A stretch of DNA of 64,000 bases from Mesocentrotus franciscanus. Lineage: Eukaryota > Echinodermata > Echinoidea > Camarodonta > Strongylocentrotidae. Of the stretch, positions 23,495 to 35,481 are shown one piece after another; the stretch's first letter is position 1, and the number at the start of each line of letters is the position of its first letter. The stretch lies in NCBI GenBank assembly GCA_037976565.1, contig CP137673.1, forward strand, positions 7,775,202-7,839,201, read 5' to 3'. A program made the position numbers and the translations under genes. The notes beneath the pieces are model-generated. The model worked only from the letters and a program-made list of their open reading frames with translations, was not told the origin of the DNA and made no database searches.

Positions 23495-23632
23495 TTCATG
23501 TTCTATGGGTCTAAGTATGCCTCCTGCCTTAAGCTTGTGGAGGAGATTAAAGATAATCTCCTCCTGGGCATGTACCTGGCTCCACATGTCACTGTCCTCT
23601 ACTCACAGATCAGGAACAGAGCACTCATACCA
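23495..23632 (+). pseudogene. Partial copy b of CSN1 exon 9
   Basis: It begins at [14 protein letters not shown] and ends at RNRALIP. The frame is open, but the 5' third of the exon and the splice acceptor are missing. It is preceded by a GAT/GAG trinucleotide tract, not a pyrimidine tract. The E-to-G change in FYESKY and the D-to-G change in LLLDMY alter residues that the intact exon keeps. The exon/donor junction has lost one G. Confidence 0.85.
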
Positions 23633-23695
23633 GTTAGTCTATCTATCAATATTAAATAATATTATTAATTATGATGATGATCATGATGATGATGA

Positions 23696-23829
23696 TGTTT
23701 TATGAGTCTAAGTATGCCTCCTGTCTCAAGCTCCCGGAGGAGATTAAAGATAATCTCCTCTTGGACATGTACCTAGCTCCACATATCTCTGTCCTCTACT
23801 CACAGATCAGAAACAGAGAACTCATACAG
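23696..23829 (+). pseudogene. Partial copy c of CSN1 exon 9
   Basis: [19 protein letters not shown] through NRELIQ, with no acceptor and again preceded by a GAT tract. The donor-like GTTTGA is weak. The matching copy in the right arm (60108-60245) carries a 7-bp insertion that shifts the frame. This supports a non-functional remnant over an alternative exon. Confidence 0.85.
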
Positions 23830-24189
23830 GTTTGATGGAGATCAGCGGAACATTTTCCAGACATTCTTTGTTCTTGTCACAGTACTTGTCCACTCTTGTA
23901 GACACAAGTCCACTGCAGGTCATAATATTTTTGTTGTCATTGTTTCTCAGCATTTCACTTATATCGATATCCATCCATATTCATCAAGAAACTTTGATAT
24001 GCTTTTATATGACCACAGTGTTTTGCTTTCTTTGACTTCTCAGATCAAGATAGTTTGATGCAATATTGCAGTTTGATTTTCTTTGCTGTCATAACATCCT
24101 CTATCCCTTACAATAGTAAATGATACCTTATAAAACTGTATTCGTATCTAATGACCGTTGATTAGTACTTGGGCTATTGGACTTGACTA

Positions 24190-24370
24190 AGGTGCTACTT
24201 CTGTGAAACCTCTATAAAGACCGTTCAATGGTGACAAGACAAAATGGTCTTTATGTACAGGCTCTGTCAGTACATGTTTCAATGAGAAACACTAGTCAAG
24301 GGAAATAGAAAATGTGTTCTACTGGTATTTATAGACAGGTGGTCTTTCTATGCAGTTGGTTGCTAAAGCT
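24190..24370. mobile_element. Old relative of the CAGTCAAACCTG element
   Basis: Contains CTCTATAAAGACCGTT, TGTTTCAATGAGAAACA and AGACAGGTGGTCTTTCTATG, resembling the body of 21819-21993, but the ends are eroded. Present in both arms (59570-59745). Confidence 0.6.
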
Positions 24371-24538
24371 GATGTTATATATTGATGATCTGTCTCGAGT
24401 ATTCATCTGTTAACCTTTTAATTAAGAGTACATAACAGCAGCTTTCACCATTCTTAAAAAAATGATTACAAAAAAATAATTTGACTAAATTATGATAGTT
24501 CTATGGTGCCAAATTTTTCGTCTTCTCTTCTCTCACAG

Positions 24539-24676
24539 TACTTCAGTCCGTATGTATCAGCTGATATGCAGAAGATGGCCAGTGCATTCAATACTTCTGA
24601 AGCAGACTTAGAGGATGAACTCATGACACTCATCTTGGATGGCCAGATCAATGCCAGAATTGACTCACATAACAAG
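24539..24676 (+). CDS. GPS1: CSN1 coding exon 10 (PCI/winged helix)
   Basis: Residues 366-411, 138 nt. The acceptor is CTCACAG and the donor GTAGGC. It encodes [20 protein letters not shown] and [21 protein letters not shown], the winged-helix end of the PCI domain. Phase 0. No exon 11 follows on the + strand before the gap; it is found on the - strand at 44387-44473. Confidence 0.97.
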
Positions 24677-25679
24677 GTAGGCTTCAACAAGAATGCTATT
24701 CATTTCCAGGGATGTGAAATCTCCTTAACACTGCTGACGTCTTTGATTTTGTTCATCCATTATTTTTTTCAACAGGGTTTTGATTCGCACTACCCCCCCC
24801 CCTATGGATTGTAAAGAAACTTAATCTCCAAACAACACGAGTGGTGGTTATATATTTTTTTTTGTTGTTGTACATGTATATCTGAGGTTCCATATAGGTA
24901 CGTGTACTATATTCAAAGTATCAACTTCAAATGTAACTTAAATAAGAGATATTGCAAGTGTAGTTATTGAAATTACATTCTAAACAAAGGTTAAAGTGAC
25001 TTGTGAATAAGACGAGTCAAAGCAGTGCTACACTGTATGTGTGCACACATACTCAGAGCTAAATCTGGGTTAGATGTAAGTTCTGTGCAATCCTAGACAT
25101 TAAATCTCTTTCTTTCCTGTCATTCTCTTTAAACATATGAATGTAACCATTTGAATTCCACACCTTCTTTTGAGGGGTGTTTTTATGTCCTCTATATACA
25201 ATGATATAATTTATGTTTTCATTTTTTTTTTTTGGGGGGGGGGAACTAACAAAAATAGATCTCAAGAAGAAGGGACACTGTCATTATTTGATGGGCACTA
25301 GATGAAGAACAAAGCCATTGATCAGGGAGTAGGGGGAGGGAGCGGTTCCCCGGTGTCTTTCCATGTTCTCTTTTCTCATAATTCCTTTTTCGTCTGTACG
25401 TGTTCTTTCTTTGCTGGAGGCGGGGAGTTGTGCCCCTCTTCTCTTTGGTACCTCAATGAATATATCTGAGTATTCCTTGTTTGCTACAAAGAGAGCATCT
25501 TACAAAATGAATCATTCATAACGGCTTATAGCAAGCGCAAATAAGGTTATTATCATCAAACCTTAATAATGATAAATCTGTTGGGGCCGGAATCAAGCCC
25601 ATTGGTAAAAACAACATCATTTAAACCTACTGGTAACTTAACTGGCATGTGCATAGTTGAGCTGACATACATATTTGAA

Positions 25680-26465
25680 ATAAATTATAAATTGAGTCTT
25701 GCAAATGCAACAAGGTTGCAAACATGTCTAGGGTTTCTTAGCATCATTCATAAAAGAGTTGGAGGCATTTTCCATTGGTCTATGATTACCTAGAAATTCT
25801 TTGTGAAGCTGATGCCATAGAGCTGAATTTCTAATCCTGTTACAAGATGCCAAAGAGCGTCCACATTGTTACACCCTACCCTCTGCATGGGGCTGATTGA
25901 AGGAGTTGTAGTACGATGGTTCATTTATTCATTCATCCATCTTTTAATTTACATATATATTATGTAGAATGTGGGTGTTTTTTTAAGGGCTGGTCACACC
26001 TTAACTGGAAATCTTCAGGAGCACACTCTAGCATGCACTACCATGTCTTTTCCAAGTAAGCGACATGCAGAGTAAAAATACTTTTTGAGTCTTACAAATG
26101 CAACAAGGTTACAAACATGTCTAGGGTTTCTTAGCATCATTCACAAAAGAGTTGCAGGCATTTTTCGTTGGTCTATGATTACCTCGGAATTCTTTGTGAA
26201 GCTGACTATGTAGTGATGCCATAGAGCTGACTTTCTAATCCTGTTACAAGATGCCAAAGAGCATCCACATTGTTACACCCTACCCTCTGCATGGGGCTGA
26301 TTGAAGGAGTTGTGGTATGATGGTTCATTCATTCATTCATTCATCCATCTTTTAATTTACATACATGTAGAATGTGAGTGTGAGTTCTTTTAAGGGCTGG
26401 CCACACCTTAACTGGAAATATTCAGGAGCACACTCTAGCATGCACTACCATGTCTTTTCCAAGTT
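25680..26465. repeat. Tandem pair of ~0.4-kb repeats
   Basis: Sequence starting GAGTCTTGCAAATGCAACAA near 25693 recurs near 26085 (GAGTCTTACAAATGCAACAA). Each copy continues through ACCCTCTGCATGGGGCTGAT and GCACACTCTAGCATGCACTA. Also present in the right arm at about 56510-57300. Non-coding. Confidence 0.85.
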
Positions 26466-27235
26466 AGCAACATGCAGAGTACCGCCCCTGCTGACTACAA
26501 TTAACTTCAGAAAGTTCAATGATAACAGTAACAGCAATAACCATAAACAATGCATGCTTAGTGTAATGGTAACGATAAGACACAAGCGGCCACACCTCAA
26601 CAATAAACTTGTTGGGGTTCTGTAGATCAAGCATGGAAGGGCACTACTCACTTGATTTCTTCTGAATGCCGTCATTTTAGAGCAGTTAAATAATTAAGGT
26701 GTGTCCTGACAAAATCAAGCTTACATGTTCAAATGTAAGCAAGGTCCTAGTGTTATGATGCGACATTTGTTGGAACATTTATTTTGTCAAAAGTAGAAGG
26801 TTAGGGTAAGGGTTGCAACTGGATCTGTAGGTTAGGTCTATAGTGACGGTTAGAGTTATGTACTGTGGTGGGTCCATGATTCAGTTTAGCAATTTGGTTT
26901 AATAGTATTTGAAATTACTGGAGAGTAATTGTTGCAGGAGCATGTGTTGTTCAGCTCCTGGTGCACACAGACCCCCGAAAATTCCATTCAGGATTTTTAC
27001 AGTGTTAAAATGCGAGAAGGGGCCTGGTCAACATAGACCCTAGTCCAGATTCTTCAATCATCTATATCCTCCCTTCCACGCATCCCACACACAGCGCGGT
27101 GTCTCCACTCATCGCGCTATCCCCCAAAACAACAGGGTACAGGATGAGAGGCAAGGACTACTGTCACTGGTTCAGCGTTGAGGGTGTGTTATTTTCTCAG
27201 CTGGATGGGCGCGCGGCACGGAAACAGTCCAGGCT

Positions 27236-27580
27236 GTGGACTACACAGACCCCCATAATTTTTTTCCAAACCCCCAGGAAACAGGTTTGTGTTGAGCCTT
27301 GTCTACTCTTAGCACAGACCCTCATCACTTGGTTCCAACCCCCCAGGATACAGGTATATGTTGAGTCTTGTCTTAGCACAGACCCCTATCATTTGGTTCC
27401 AATCCCCAAGGATACAGGTTTGTGTTGAGCCTTGTCTACTCTTAGCACATACCCTCATCACTTGGTGCCTAACCCCCAGGAAACAGGTTTATGTTGAGCC
27501 TTGTCTTAGCACAGACCCCTATGATTTGGTTCAAATCCCCCAGGATACAGGTTTGTCACGGTGTTGAGCCTTGTCCTACC
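27236..27580. repeat. Minisatellite, ~63-68-bp unit, five copies
   Basis: CACAGACCCC/CACAGACCCT starts recur near 27244, 27312, 27379, 27447 and 27510. Each is followed by a GGTTCCAA-type motif, CAGGAAACAGG or CAGGATACAGG, and TTGAGCCTTGTC. The frames it creates are repeat artefacts. The right arm has the counterpart at about 55395-55745. Confidence 0.9.
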
Positions 27581-29107
27581 ACTTGAGTAAAATAAGCAAA
27601 TAAAGAGGCCCCAGTGATGTGGAAGATTCTTCTTTCTTGGCATCCCTTTGATTCTTGTATGGTTCCGGTCATGGTCTGATGCTTCCACTGATGAAAATTT
27701 TCACACTGGCCCCCTTATAAGCCTTTCTTTGTAATATGAACCCACACAGATTTAACCCTTTCATCTTCTCTCTGTGAGGCCCTTGGAAGGCACCTGTTGT
27801 AGGGCTTTGAAGCCCCTCTCACTCTTATCCTGCTATCATGCCAAACCTCCCTAAACTCCAGGTACTCCCAAACTGTAAAGGTCCATTCACATCTTAAGTG
27901 GTAAACCGTGGCTGATAATCATGGTAGCGTTTTTTTAAATGTGTTAATGAATTAAACTATCGGCCGTTCGCAACAAAGGACGGACCCTTGCTCTTTTACA
28001 TTCATGTTATGGATTCAGAAATGTGAAGTGCATCATGTTTTAATATGTCATTATATTTGCCTCGGCACTTTTGTGTGGCATATGTGAAAGGGGCTTGAGG
28101 ACACAAGTGCTTAGTGGACTAGCTTAAATCTGACTTAGTTTTAATACAATGCTATATGAAGTACTTGGTTTCAACTTCTACATTCCTTAAAGTTACCTGA
28201 TTCTTATATACATGTACATTGGAAATGAGGGTTGACCCTTGATGTTGCCTAAAGTGAATCATTCACCTGCAAAAGTAATCTTTGTATAGCTAGAATGAAA
28301 AAAAGAAGAAAAAAAAATCTTCCAAGAATTCTATAGATTAATGCTCAAAAATTGGTTAAGGAGTTTGAAGAAAAGAATCACATAAAACCCTGCACATGGA
28401 ACCAAGGTTCCGACTTGGGTTCTTTCTGTGCACGCCGTTATTCTACATTGTAAATACGAGTGTGAATGCGTGCATTGACTCGTCTACTCAGCAAGTATTT
28501 ATGAGATTGTATTTAAATTAAAATACTTCTTTGTAGAACTTAGAAGTAAAATGATGCCAAGCTTATATTTTGAATACAGTGTAGCGACATGGAACATGTA
28601 ACATCAAGAAGAAAGAAAAAGTATTTAGGTGATTGGTATTTTTTAATTTGAAGGACAAATCAGTCCACCTACATGTAATAAGGGTAAAACCAGGTGTAAA
28701 GTTTTCTACCCTCAAGTATACTGGCATAATTTGATCCTTAACACCATGTTCATTCCAAATACTCCTAAGATGGGATGAATTGAGATATGCTGAGCCACTC
28801 TGAGTCCCCAAGAAGTTATATGGCACTGGCTAACTGGGCACCTAGGTCTTTCACGTAAGAGAGGGCCTTTAGCTGAATTAATCAGTCCCCTGTCTAAAAA
28901 AAAAACAAAAAAAACATTAAGTGTTAAAAGGATGAACTATATTCCCTCTCAGTTCTCTGAGTTACCTAATCTTACAGATTGCATGTGAATACAAATATAT
29001 ACATTTTTTAAAAATTCAGTAGTGAATTGGCTTGAATGCAGGGGAAAAAAGAGGGAAAAGGACAATGTTGTGAAAACACTGTCTCTGTTTTCTTTTAGTT
29101 CCAGTTC

Positions 29108-29145
29108 TGATTTTTAGCAAATGATAGATGGATGGATGGATGGAC
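29108..29145. repeat. Short (GATG)n tract
   Basis: GATAGATGGATGGATGGATGG; mirrored as CCATCCATCCATC near 53845 in the right arm. Confidence 0.8.
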
Positions 29146-29261
29146 CATATTTTAGCTGACTGCTGCTGAGGGATCACTACATGCTGTAGGTGTGCAACTA
29201 GGGGGACCTACTTATTCAAGTCCTATCCCAAGGAATTTTCTAAATTAGAATCAATGCTTAT

Positions 29262-29885
29262 TATCCCCTCGCCGACGAAGTCGGAGGGGATATAGAAACG
29301 CTGCTGTCCGTCCTTCCTTCCGTCTGTCCGTCCTTCCGTCCGTCCTTCCGTCTGTCCGTCCGTTCGTAACAAATTTGGTTTCCGATCGGTAACTTCAGTA
29401 ATGTTTGACGGATTTTAATGAAGTTTGATATGAAGGTACATGGTATCAAAATACAGGCTAAGTTCGATTTCGGAGTATGTAGGTCAAAGGTCATAGCTCA
29501 TTAAATATGCGAAAAAATACACATCTGGTTTCCGATCGATAACTTTAGTAATGTTTGACGGATCTTCATAAAATTTGATATAAAGGTACATGGTATCAAA
29601 ACACAGCCTAAGTTTGATTTCGGAGTATGTAGGTCAAAGGTCATAGCTCATTAAATATGCGAATCTTGTTTCCGTTCGATAACTTTAATAATGTTTGACA
29701 GATTTTAATCAAATTTGATATGAAGGTACATGGTATCAAAACACAGCCTAAGTTAAAAGTTCCGAGTATGTAGGTCAAAGGTCATAGCTCATTAAATATG
29801 CGAATCTGGTTTCCGATCGATAGCTTTAGTAATGTTTGACGGATTTTAATCAAATTTGATATGAAGGTACATGGTATCAAAACTC
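29262..29885. repeat. Hairpin-capped minisatellite element
   Basis: It begins with a TATCCCCTCGCCGAC / GTCGGAGGGGATA hairpin and a GTCC/TTCC tract. About four units of ~140-157 bp follow, starting with GGTTTCCGATCG-like sequence near 29377, 29525, 29667 and 29807. Three units hold AGGTCAAAGGTCA. The left copy seems truncated at its distal end relative to 52600-53720. Non-coding. Confidence 0.85.
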
Positions 29886-30109
29886 AATTTCCGAGCAAGG
29901 GTTACTGTCTGTGTATGGGGAAGGTTGACAAATTTCAGTTTTATTAAAGCATTCCCCATACCAGAAGGTTATTTCTGTCTACTCCTGGTTATGAGAAAAT
30001 TGCTCTACCACTTACCTGTAACTATCACATCTCTTCCCTCTTTTGTCTGTTCTTTTCTTTCCTTTTTTTTTTTGGGGGGGGGGTTGTAAAAATGAGTCAT
30101 ACTGCCCAT

Positions 30110-30215
30110 TCAGCCAGGTGGAGATATAAGAAATGGTATAGTGGTCAGATCTCTGTTTACCTGCATGCTATCATCATACCCAGGTTTCATTCCTGTACAA
30201 AGAGGGTGCGAAGGT
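30110..30215 (+). repeat. Possible degenerate tRNA-like/SINE head
   Basis: GAAATGGTATAGTGGTCAG resembles box A and CCAGGTTTCATTCCTG resembles box B, spaced as in a tRNA-derived element. The mirrored copy is at about 52320-52425. No clear tail was found, so this is tentative. Confidence 0.35.
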
Positions 30216-31361
30216 CTAGCAGAGATTTATCTTTCACTATTTACTTTAAACACATTTTATTGAGGGATAATGGGTGTGTACCCATTCTTTGTGTTTAAAT
30301 ATCTTCAGCCTTTTTAAGAGACCCCTGTGAAGAAACGATGTAACAGTTTCCCCTTGATCTAACTTTCAAATCCTTCCTTGTAAGAAAGTAAATAAGATTT
30401 AAAGCTCACAGATTTCTTCTGTCCTATCCTCTACCAGTGATTGAACCTGGGGCCCTTCATTGTTACCAAATGATTTATTTGTGGTTTGAGGAGAGCTTAT
30501 AAAACACATTGTGAGAGAGAAGGTTTTAAGATTTAATGACCCATTGAATTAGAAACTCCTAATCCTTAGAAGAGCCTGCTTACACTTTACCCATGTCACT
30601 AACGCCATGCACAAAAAGATTCGCTAGTGCATGGTTTAGAAAGGGCATATTTATACAGAGTGCAGAGAAGGCCTTGAACATATTGCACATACAGTTGATG
30701 ACAATGCTAATCACCTTACAGTGGGTCATAGATAGTGTGTATATGGTTTCAATGAGTCTACCGTACATATTCCATTAGAGATAAAAGTTGAGTTATTGTC
30801 ATAGGAAGTTAATTATCTTGTGAAAGAAATTGTCTGGAAGTATTTGGGAATGGTTAAAGGGATTGGGTATCTTTGTCTCAGATTCTAAACAAAATCCTGT
30901 ATTTAGCTCATGCTGCAATCATAAGTATAAACCTTTAGGTCAGTCAGGAATCCTATGACGTTTATCAGCCGATCGCCTGTCTGATTATCAAGATATTTAT
31001 GATTGGATTCGAAATTTCAAAACCGTTTTCCCAACGGTTTTTATAACACTACAGTCTACTGGGGAAAATGAGTATTGTAAAACTGGTCACTCAATTTTTA
31101 AAACTTTTTTGAGGCACTTCATGATAATTTTGAAATGCAATTTTTCTAGGGCTTTAATATTACACCATATCACACCATATCACAGGCGCTGATAACACGT
31201 AGGGCCATGCATCTCAGATTTGGCATTGTTAAACAATGCCTTTAAGTTTGTAACATATAATAATTGGTGTATACTGTTCAGTTTTGAAATCATAAAAATA
31301 AGTAGAAATTAAGGCTTGCTGAAAGTCACATGCACTGCACACAGATAAGGTAACATGGGAC

Positions 31362-31365
<4 letters not shown>

Positions 31366-31391
<26 letters not shown>
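31366..31391. repeat. (CA)n microsatellite
   Basis: About 12 CA units. The right-arm equivalent at 51139-51175 is longer, about 18 GT units, so the two copies differ in length. Confidence 0.95.
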
Positions 31392-31392
<1 letters not shown>

Positions 31393-31719
31393 GGCATGAG
31401 AGTGTGGTCCAAACCGGTTTCCTGTTTCTCATCATACTTGGTATATGAGGGTGCTTGAAGAATAATCCTTTCAGGGTACAGTTCTCTCTTGAGATTCTTC
31501 CAAATTGATGTGAAAAGAACAAAAAAGCTCATTAACTTTTTTCACCTTTACTAGAACTTGACCTACTCTCAATAGAAATTTTGAATGCACTGTTACTCAC
31601 CCCCTAAGAATTGGAATTTAATTAGGGATATAATGAATGGTTTCGAAGATAATTTTACATTAAACGTGGATTGTTCCTGAAATTTGCATTAAATGAAATT
31701 GGACAAAGAAAATACAATT

Positions 31720-32219
31720 NNNNNNNNNNNNNNNNNNNNNNNNNNNNNNNNNNNNNNNNNNNNNNNNNNNNNNNNNNNNNNNNNNNNNNNNNNNNNNNNN
31801 NNNNNNNNNNNNNNNNNNNNNNNNNNNNNNNNNNNNNNNNNNNNNNNNNNNNNNNNNNNNNNNNNNNNNNNNNNNNNNNNNNNNNNNNNNNNNNNNNNNN
31901 NNNNNNNNNNNNNNNNNNNNNNNNNNNNNNNNNNNNNNNNNNNNNNNNNNNNNNNNNNNNNNNNNNNNNNNNNNNNNNNNNNNNNNNNNNNNNNNNNNNN
32001 NNNNNNNNNNNNNNNNNNNNNNNNNNNNNNNNNNNNNNNNNNNNNNNNNNNNNNNNNNNNNNNNNNNNNNNNNNNNNNNNNNNNNNNNNNNNNNNNNNNN
32101 NNNNNNNNNNNNNNNNNNNNNNNNNNNNNNNNNNNNNNNNNNNNNNNNNNNNNNNNNNNNNNNNNNNNNNNNNNNNNNNNNNNNNNNNNNNNNNNNNNNN
32201 NNNNNNNNNNNNNNNNNNN
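31720..32219. other. Assembly gap of exactly 500 N
   Basis: Exactly 500 undetermined bases, a typical placeholder length. The base before it aligns to 50816 in the right arm. Sequence after it (32220-32275) is unusually G- and C-rich and may be a low-quality contig end. Open frames reported across the N run are meaningless. Confidence 0.99.
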
Positions 32220-32472
32220 GGAAAAAGGGCAGGCGGCCCCCAAAAAGGAAGCGGGCGGGGACGCTAAACACGAATATTTTTTTATATGGCCTTAAGCCTC
32301 CAAACCCATTCCCATTTTAAGGATAATTTTGTCAGAAGAGGGTATCCTTTATATAGGACTTAGGTTGAAAAGCGAAATGATTTCAAATTTGTTTTAGCAT
32401 CTGGGATATGCACTTTATGCTTGGAAGAGGTATATTATTCTGAAGAAAAATGTAATCCATGTTTAAGGTCCA

Positions 32473-32750
32473 GGGTGGTGTTTCACCAAGACTAAGATTG
32501 ACTTTAAGTTGGACTTAACTATGGCAGGCCGTTCATGCCACTGTTTGCTCTCACCATTTACTGGCATTGGCCTCTCAAGGGACGTACAAATCATGGTCAC
32601 AAATCTACAGAATGTATATTTTTTGATGATTCATTATTGAAGGAAAAAATATTATCTAAATATCATAATGGTGAGAGCAAACAGTGGCATTAACGGCTTG
32701 CCATAGTTAAGTCCAACTTAAAGTCGATTTTAGTCTTTGTGAAACACCCC
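32473..32750. mobile_element. Fold-back MITE, GGTGTTTCAC ends, ~85-bp arms
   Basis: GTGTTTCACCAAGACTAAGA and the following sequence through CTGTTTGCTCTCACCATT is repeated inverted at the right end (AATGGTGAGAGCAAACAG to GTGAAACACCCC). About 278 bp, non-coding. A second copy begins at about 63727 and runs to the window edge. Confidence 0.9.
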
Positions 32751-33379
32751 AGATCTAACAATGGTGCGATTTTTAGGGGTTTTCCAGTCCGAAATCAGAT
32801 AAACCCTATGAATTATATGAAATCATCTGTCACTAATTATATCATTGTCATTGGTTTATATACAAATATCTCTATAACATCATACTACCCAAATGGCTTC
32901 GGACCGAGCAGTAATAAACCGTACTACATCATACGTAATTACGAGCATAATAGTAAAAGAAGGAAAAACATTTGCAGAAAAAGGTTCACATAATTATTCA
33001 GATCTTATAGGTGAACCATGAAACGGAATGCGGAAACATTCGTAATGTCTGGTTATTATGACATCTGTCAGCTGATGCCCTTTCCCCGTCAATGGTCTTT
33101 TAACCCACTTCTTTCCTATTTGTAGTTCAAAACAGAGAAAAGATTAAACTCCCTTGGATCGATTTGAGCTAGACTGGGACGTCATACATGTCTCCGAAAT
33201 CCCAAATCAAAACATTGGTGGTTCAATTGAAAATGTTTGAATAGCTCTTGGAGCTCTCGATATCTTCTCTCGAGTTCACATCGGGCGATAATGCGACTCA
33301 AGAAGAGAGGCGGCACCGGGATTTTGAAAGAATGGGGGAACTGGGGCAGCTGTGAATGTAGTCCTTTGGCAAGTCATTA

Positions 33380-33545
33380 ATCTACATTTGCCACACTCGA
33401 CCCAGGTGAGGTAAATGGGTACCTGGTAGGATTATTCCTTGAAATGCACTGCGCGCTGATAACGGCTGCCGGGACAGGATATGTCTCAGGACAGGAATTG
33501 CGCTATATAAGTGGTACATAATAATAATAATTATTATTATTAAAA
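33380..33545 (+). mobile_element. SINE 3' part
   Basis: CCCAGGTGAGGTAAATGGGT, ACCTGGTAGG and the tail GCGCTATATAAGTGG followed by ATAATAATAATTATTATTA match the body and tail of the SINE at 19391-19735 in the + direction. The tRNA-like head is missing. Confidence 0.75.
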
Positions 33546-33934
33546 GAATGGACAGCGTAACAATTAAGTCAAACATCACATTTTCTCGTCTTCTGAGGAT
33601 GATGGGAGAGAGAGCAGAGGCTTTATGGGGGAGGGGTTCATATGGGCGTGCGAATTCACCCCCCCCCCCGGTTCCACCTTATTTCTCTTACTTTGCCACC
33701 TCTTTTTCTTTCTTTTTCCCTCTGGGTTCGACTTACAAGACGGCATAAAAAAGAGTAAATTCTGCCTAGGATGATTTTTGTTTGATAATAGGTCCAGTAA
33801 AAGATTGTCCGGATTGGCATGTACAGTATTTGAGGTTTGTCGGGTTCAAACAAACTTTTGCGGCCTCAACTTGTGAAAAATGAAATCAAATTCTGACATT
33901 CCAGATAAAGTCTTTAAACGTTTATTTATAGGCC

Positions 33935-33949
33935 TACTACTACTACTAT

Positions 33950-33988
<39 letters not shown>

Positions 33989-34075
33989 CACTACCACTAC
34001 CACTACTACTACTACTACTACTCACTACCCCACTTCCCCACCACTGCCACCACCACCACCACCACCATCACCACC

Positions 34076-34107
<32 letters not shown>

Positions 34108-34154
34108 CACTACTACCACTACTCACTACCACTACATACCACATACCACTGCTA

Positions 34155-34188
<34 letters not shown>

Positions 34189-34239
34189 AACTACTACTAC
34201 TACTACTACTCAGCACAACCACTACCACTACTACTACTA

Positions 34240-34279
<40 letters not shown>

Positions 34280-34321
34280 TACTCTACTACTACTACTACT
34301 ACTACTACTATTAGTACAACA

Positions 34322-34382
<61 letters not shown>

Positions 34383-34412
34383 TATATACTACTATACTAC
34401 TACTACTCAACT
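33935..34412. repeat. (ACT)n/(ACC)n microsatellite, ~0.47 kb
   Basis: A long interrupted run of CTA/ACT with ACC patches. Frames made of Leu, Tyr, His or Ser/Val runs are artefacts. Confidence 0.97.
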
Positions 34413-35310
34413 ATATATTTGCATTGTCCTTACGTAATACAGATTTCTTTTGCTAAATCCTATTTTTGTTGCTAAAGATTTTTTCCAAAGGCCAGCTTTA
34501 AGACGACTCTTGGATTTTCTAATGACGTTTTTTTTTTTTAAAGTATGAAAATGAGGAAGGCGGATTATGACACAGAATTACATGTGTTCTTATGCAAGAT
34601 CACAAAGCTTTTGTTAAAATGCGCGGCAAGAAAGGCTTTTTCAAAGGAAGTCGTAATACTGTTTATTTGATCGATAACAACCACCATCGTAAAATAACCC
34701 TCTTCGCGGCATAAATTGAACAAAAGCTTCCATTCTTTTGAGCAACTCTCATCTTACGACATTCAAAATAATCATGGGTCCTTTTAGTTCTTTATTCACA
34801 GATTCTTGTCTTGATAAACTTCCCTTATTAGTGAGATTGTCAAATAAAACGAATGAGGAAGAGATGGACAAATTAACAAATGGAAATGAGAAAAGAGAAA
34901 GGGAAAAGGAATAAAAGAAGAAGAAAAAGTAAGAGAAAATGGGCAAGAACAATAACTAAGGAGAGGGAGGAGACAATTAAAGGAAGACGGAGAACGAATC
35001 AGAAAGTGAGAGACGTAGAAGATGTATAGAAATGAGATGAACCGCACGTACCATAGAAGGCCTACCATACGCTGACGCGGACCTAGGTCAGGCAAGCTGA
35101 CGCAGTCTAGTCCTATGTCGGTCTAAATATACCCTTAAAGTACAAGTCCACTCCACTGAAAAGTTGAGCTGATTAGATAGACAAAAATCTAAAAAGCCCA
35201 AATATAACTTGGTTTTGGAAAATGGTGCTCAGATTTATTTTTAATAATTTTTTTTAATGAGCAAAAACAAGTTAATGAGCGAGTCGGTTGTGATGTAGGG
35301 TCACAACACA
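34413..35310. other. No gene recognised
   Basis: AT-rich, with a purine-rich stretch at about 34850-35020 (AAGGAATAAAAGAAG type). Nothing coding or repeated was identified. Confidence 0.4.
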
Positions 35311-35314
35311 GATT

Positions 35315-35481
35315 CGTAATGTAACCAATTTAATGCATACGTCTTTGTGAAGTGCCTCGATTCAAACTATTTCATTCACCTGATAAGAATAATGAAACAC
35401 TATTATTCGTATCAGGTGAATGAAATAGTTTGTATAGAGGCACTTCACAAAGACGTATGCATTAAATTTGGTTACATTACG
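35315..35481. repeat. Near-perfect ~167-bp palindrome
   Basis: CGTAATGTAACCAATTTAAT through TTCATTCACCTGATA at the left is mirrored by TATCAGGTGAATGAAATAG through GTTACATTACG at the right. The arms are ~70 bp around a short AT-rich loop. The same terminal sequence bounds the element at 42078-42602. Confidence 0.92.

Larger units (their letters stand above)
18415..31719. repeat. Left arm of a large inverted duplication
   Basis: This stretch recurs reverse-complemented at about 50816-63725. Matches include a SINE (19391-19735 and 62810-63146), CSN1 exon 9 (23235-23421 and 60500-60686), exon 10 (24539-24676 and 59263-59400), the 27.3-kb and 29.3-kb minisatellites, and the last bases before the gap, which align to 50816. 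The arms differ by substitutions and by several discrete insertions. The outer limit is approximate. Confidence 0.95.

Noticed and set aside
27099..27567. Repeated VCVEPCLLLAQTL-type proteins
   Set aside because: The periodicity is that of the 63-68-bp minisatellite; the same pattern appears in the mirrored copy with no splice or homology support.
31660..32295. Open frames spanning the gap on both strands
   Set aside because: They consist almost entirely of undetermined residues from the N run.
33880..34314. 144-residue Leu/Tyr/His-rich frame
   Set aside because: It is the translation of the ACT/ACC microsatellite.
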